This document shows positions 51,001 through 57,000 of a stretch of DNA of 64,000 bases, one piece after another; position 1 is the stretch's first letter, and every line of letters begins with the position of its first letter. The DNA lies in contig OY987226.1 in the NCBI GenBank assembly GCA_963920705.1, positions 1,862,501 through 1,926,500 on the forward strand, given 5' to 3'. Source of the stretch: Odiellus spinosus (Eukaryota > Arthropoda > Arachnida > Opiliones > Phalangiidae). The position numbers were made by a program, and so were the translations under genes. Below the pieces are notes generated by a model. It saw only the letters and a list, made by a program, of their open reading frames with translations. It made no database searches and was not told where the DNA came from.

Positions 51001-54000
51001 CCGACTTCCATCCGTTATCGTGTTACCGTCACTTTGTAAGTACTGCTTGTTTCGGTGGATGTCGCTCCTATCTCCGTTGAGAGGATTTATTAAATTTGCC
51101 TTTTATTCACTGTCACAGCTTTCCTTACTTTATCGCCACCCACAAACTCCTCCTCGCCCACGAATCAGCGACGTCCTTGTCCCTCAGGAGACCGAATATT
51201 TTAGAAATGTGACGTCATCTATCATTTTCATCTTTGTCTTATCGTGGGTTTCGCTTTTAGAAGGAAAAACATTCGTCGTACGAGAATAATTCTTGACTGA
51301 ACTTGACTGCCGAGTCATTCCCTTTTCACTCAGTGATAAACCGATTACGGAAACTTATCCATATGAATTATTTAGAATGGTTTCTCCTATTGAAAAATTT
51401 ATCGATTTTGATTTGGTTCGCGGAATGAACTCCCCTATTGACTTTTCAGGATCAGGGAAGTCAGCTAAAACCTCGTTGAAGGGACTATCGGCCCCTCTAA
51501 AGTCGCCTACTTTCCTTGCTTAGCAGACGACGTTGACCATAACAAATTGTACAGTCAAAGCTAGGCTGAAGATGGTTTTAAAGGGCAAAATTCTAGAGCA
51601 GATAAATTAGGCTTAAATGTCATTAAAAATTAGGCTTAAATGTCATTAAAAAGTAGGCTTAAGTGTCGTTGAAAAGTAGGCTTAAATGTCGTTGAAAAGT
51701 AGGCTTAAATGTCGTTGAAAATTGGGCTCAAATGTCGTTGAAAAGTAGGCTCAAATGTTATTAAAATTAGGCTTAAGTGTAATTAAAAAGTAGGCTTAAA
51801 TTTCATTAAAAAGTAGGCTTAAATGTCGTTAAAAATAGGCTAAAATATCATTTGAAATTAGGCTTAATGTCATTATATTTCGAAGAAATTGTTCCCATTT
51901 AAAAACTTATTATTATCCTTTAAATTTCTATACAAAATCCTGAAAAAAACCTATATTTTCCCTAGAAAAATCAGATTTACTCTTTAAACTTTCTCAACAT
52001 GCCTCTTTGACCTACGTTTGTTTTTAAGTGAGGTTGAAGAGGAAAATCAATTCATTTTTGTCGATGTCGATTCTACTACCTTTAGTGAGGTATTTACTTT
52101 CTTTCTTGCGCGCCTTTGATTGGTTGGGGAGGTTAATTTTATTATCAGTATCCTTTTTGATTTTTTTTTCGCGCAATTTTGAGACATTTTCGCGCATTTT
52201 CGGAAGTGACTTAAATTTCAATCCCAGAAAATGCTATGATATACTGGTCATTTTATTTATGATATTCGAATGTACGTGTATATTTATAAGAAATAATAAT
52301 CTATAATTTAGTTAAATATAATTGTTAACAGACGAAAACTAAGCGATATTTTTCTATTTTTAGAACGCATCGTCATGACCCCGACGAAGAAAGGTCGAGG
52401 CCATACTACAATCCGTATGGAAAGAGTCCGTCAGACCGAAATGGACAATAGTAGCGTCATGCACATCGCGGGAGGAGACCATAAAGGCATAATCATCAAC
52501 AAGGAAGCCGCTCCAGGTACGGATTATCCCTTTCATTCTTCGCATTATTCTATCTTTTATACCCTCTCGTTTTCCATATTCTGCTAAGCCTAAATTAAAA
52601 ATTTAATGGTCCGGGCCTCTCTTACAGCCGAGAGCTCCATCCTCTGTATTTCTTTTTCGCAACCTATTTTTCCCGTCATCAAGCTCTGTTTATTTTAGCA
52701 AGGAGGATTAGACAAGGAGAGGAAATGTGGGGCTGCGTTGAGTTAGAGAGAGAAGAGCCAACCTCCCACTCGGGTGGAAAGGGGGGATAGGAAATTCTCG
52801 AGGTAAACTGTTGTCACGTGGTCGCTAGCTAGCGCGTCTCATAAAGGATTCGTTTTACCCACGTGACAACATTTTACCACGAAACGTCTCTACCCCCGTT
52901 CTCCCAAAGTGGGAGTTTAGGCCGACGCAGTAGGAACCGCGCCGTCCCCACATTTCTTCTCCTTGTCTAATCCTCCTTGATTTTAGGGATATTTTTTTGT
53001 CTTTCTAGTAGGCTGACAATTAAGCTATGTAATGGCGTTTTTTATCGGGTTTTTGTTACGTAAAGAAATTATATTCTGACGTCAAGCTGCGTGTAGAGGT
53101 ATACAATGCACAGTGTTTGGTAGTTAATCATTATAAACATTAGCAACGTATTGTTAAATGTCTTTTACGAATGTACTCATTTATCACGGTTAAAACGGTT
53201 AAAGGACCCATCTGCTCTGAAATTTGCCCCTTTAAAATCACCTTACATTATGCACGCGGCTTTACATTGGGACTGTCGTCTGCTAAGCGAGAAAGGAAGT
53301 CGACTTTAAAGGGGATTTTAAAAACGCAAATAGTTCCTTTAAACTTCATTTACTCTACCGTTGTTTTTGATCAGTTATTTAAAGCTTTGTGGTTTATAAA
53401 TCAATGGGTAGTTTTACTGATCATTGGATCTTCGTTGAGTGATCCCCTGATCGTCGAGCGAGATACTGTGATTTAAAGAAGCTCTAATAATTTAGATCAT
53501 ATATAGATATCCTCAGAAGCCGATGAAACCCTCCTTTGAAGTCTATTACTCCCGGGTCTTGTCTACCCCTCTCTGTATGGGTTATTCTCAAAAGGCGCGA
53601 TTCGTACGCCACCTAACGGTAGATGTTTTCGTAGCGGGAGCTCGTCGAGCGAATATCTCTAGCAGCCTCGGAGTTCTTCCAAAAAACGTCGTCGTTTGTG
53701 GAGAGAGAGAATTTCCAATTTTCCGTAGACAGGGGGTATGAAGTAGGACCCCTTCTAACTCGTAAAATTGGGAATTTTACCCATACAGAGAGGAGCGCTA
53801 TATGGAACATTGGAGTAGTAGACTTCAAAGGAGGGTTTCATCGGCTTCTGATATCCTATGATCTAATAAATAGAGATCATATGATCGCTGGGTCTCGATG
53901 TAAACAGATGCTCTGATCGTTAGATCTTTAGACGTAGAAATCACTATATTACGTCACTAATGAGGCTTTTATTTGGATCTTCACGAATCATTTCGAGGAT

Positions 54001-57000
54001 TTGCGTGGCTTCGTAATATCGAGACAGACAGACAATAATTATATTTAATCATGAGCCTCCGGCTTTTGCTACAAAACCTGTATCCAGGATTAAGCGTTAC
54101 ATCTCCCGCTGATTTTCCCCTTCCCCTGGGTCTATCCCTGGTTTTCCTCGTAAACAAGATATTTTTTTATCGTTATCCAATGCCTCTTTTCTTTATGGGG
54201 ATCTTCATCTCTTTATGAAGCACTTTGGCTGTTAAAGTTTTTGCTTCGAAATTCTACCCTCCCGCACTCGCGGGAATCGGAACCCATTGTATAATCTATT
54301 TAGAAAGATTCCAGCTGAGACTATTAAGGAGAAGATGAAACGTAGAAACAAACTCCTTATCCCCTGCCAAAATTAGACCCTGTAGTTTAGTACTCGGAAT
54401 CGGATTACCATTATCCCTTAATTTTTAAATATTCGATTTTCTGATTAATACAGATCTAAAGCTACGGTCACACTAGCACTACATAATCGGTAAAATCAAA
54501 CCGATATTCAAATAGCCGGGAATCGTTTTAAGCGTCACGCGTTATCTTTATAAATCGATTTATCGTAGCTTCATCTATCGGTTGTTGAAACCAGCCGAAT
54601 CGGTACGAAACTGGTTCCCGAAGCAGTTTCGAGAAATCAAATCGATTCGAGGAAAGGTTTCCGTTCACACGACGGAAACGGTTTAAATCGATTTAAACGC
54701 GGCTAAAAACAAGTTTCAAGCTTTACTTAAAGTTGATTCTAATCGATTTAAACCGTTTCTCGAATCGATTTGATTCGTTTTCTCGAAACTGCTTCGGGAA
54801 CCAGTTTCATACTGATTCGGTTTCAACAAAGCTGCGTTCATACTAGGCCTTGGAATCGATTTAATCCGTCTTTCTCGAATCGATTTGATTCGATTTCTCA
54901 AATAAGTACTGGAAAGCTCGTTTGAATTTTTTTTTATCAAATTTAGGGTTAATTTAAAAATATAAAATCGTTTCCATTCTCTCTTTAATGGGAGATAGTT
55001 CCGGGGCTTTTGCGAGAGACGCGAGCTCGTTTTTATTTAGGGGTGTTACAAACGCGAACCTCGAAATAAGACTGATCATAAACAACAGAAATAGCCAAAT
55101 GTATTTTAATCAAATTGTTCCGCTACATTTCTTTCTTATCTTTTCTTTTTGAAAGAGTTTGTTGCGTAAGACGGTGATTAACGAATTTTATTACCGTTAG
55201 TTTAGTGATAGTAACGCGCCAATTCCACCTAGGATTGGCAGTAAAGGTAAAGGAAATCGCCCTTTACCTGTAAGTCAATAAATGGTGGAGATAATGGGTA
55301 GCCAAGCTTTATTCCTACTGCCAACTCGAAATGAAATAGATGGTTTTATAAAGTAACGTATACACTCATGTAGAAACGGATAAAATAGCCGTTAAAAAGC
55401 ACCCGTTTATATTGAAAATTTACCGTTTTTTCAAGGTAGGTTCAAAGTATAGCATTTTCTATACGTTTGCCAATCTTGAAACTAACAAAAATAACCGTTA
55501 AATAGAACCCGTTTCTTCGGAAAATGTTAGCATTTTTCAAGGTTGGGACATAGTCAGACTTTATGGACTCGTCTATTGATTGTAGATGTTGAAATAACGT
55601 CGAAAATGTAGACAATTTACTTTATTCAAAACGATAAATGGTTACTTTCCACTATCTTATTTAATGCTATACGATTTATATCCATTTAATATTAATTTAT
55701 TCATTTATGAATAGCTAAATAAAATAAGAAATTGTTTTCAGTTATCAACTCAACCATGATCGCCTAACCAAAATATCAAAATCGTGTTTTTTCTGTTAGT
55801 TATGAATAATTAAGCAAAACATTAATGTTTTCAGTAAAGCTACGTTCACACTTGACACTTTGAAACCGTTTTCAAACCGTTTCGAGTCGTCAAATCGACT
55901 TTTTTAGATATTAATTTGGTTTCTTGATCAAAGGTCTACACGGGTGACCCTAAAATTTTATTATTTGACCTTTCCAAAACGGTTTAAAACAGTTTCAAAG
56001 TCTGTAGTGTGAACGTAGCTTTGGCTCTTAAAGGGAGAATGCAACCTAAAAACAGTAAAAATATTTACAACCAAATATTAAACTAGAAATAAATATAAAA
56101 CTTACCCGAAAAATAGGCTTAGCTGGATTCATGGATTCCATATAAGGACTAGCGACCTATGACATTGATCAAGGGCCCTATAATTATATGGGAAATGTAC
56201 TATCTCCATGAATCCAGCTAAGCCTAATTTGCTGATTAAGTTTTAAATTGATTTCTAGTTTAATATTTGTTTGTAATTTTGTTTTACAGTTGAATTAGGC
56301 CTATTTAAACGATAAGGTTCGATAAAAAACACTTGTTATGTTGCATTATCCCTTTAATGTAGAATTGCAAACGTCTCTCGAACAGTTATACAACTTATTG
56401 TGTTATTTCGGAACTTTAGACAAATAGTATTAGTTCTTACTAATTTTAATTGGCTTCAAATTATCTTTTCATAGTTAATGGCGAAGTCTCCCCGGCGGAA
56501 CTATCACTAGAATTCAAGGTTTTTCTTACAAACGCGGCAAATAACCTTCACACGCAAGTAAATAACTATAAAATGATTCGTAACAGCAAATTATCATATA
56601 TAATTAAAAAGAAAAATGAAATTAAAGGAAAGCAGGCAGCTCAGGTTTTGGTTTCGACCGGAAATTTCAGAGGCAGAACAAATGCACAGTGTACAAGACT
56701 TTTTTAAGGAATTGGTCAGTCCTAGTGAATTTCCAAGAGGTAATGGAAAACTACTTTCTATCACCATAAGTTTATAACTTATCTTCTATAAGTTATAAAC
56801 TTATGCTATCACTCATAACAGGGTTCATACAAACCTGGAAATATCAAGGGAAATATTAAATTAGGCTTAAAATCATTGAAGATATCAAAGAAACTCTTCA
56901 ATTGATCATAAATTAGGGAAATTAGGGTATTTTTTTCCATGTAAAAGTACTTAAGTAACACGAAGTAGGTACCACCTCAGCTAAATTCATAGTTTAGGGT

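Larger units (their letters stand above)
24100..52363 (+). other. 28-kb first intron of the winged-helix/PNP gene, packed with repeats
   Basis: No exon with credible splice sites and conserved peptide was found in this stretch. The short frames present lie in foldback elements or tandem arrays. The repeats are listed one by one below; stretches between them (for example 24100-25770, 31200-32130 and 41300-43180) are AT-rich with nothing recognised beyond scattered repeat fragments. Confidence 0.6.

Noticed and set aside
50954..51289. 111-codon hydrophobic frame after the hAT-like element
   Set aside because: No start context, no domain, and no in-phase splice sites that fit the host gene.
56450..56707. 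85-codon frame, possibly an extra exon of the winged-helix/PNP gene
   Set aside because: It has a reasonable composition, but its possible borders (ttttcatag in, aag|gttttt out) break the phase chain 52516-57436, and no ATG starts it.
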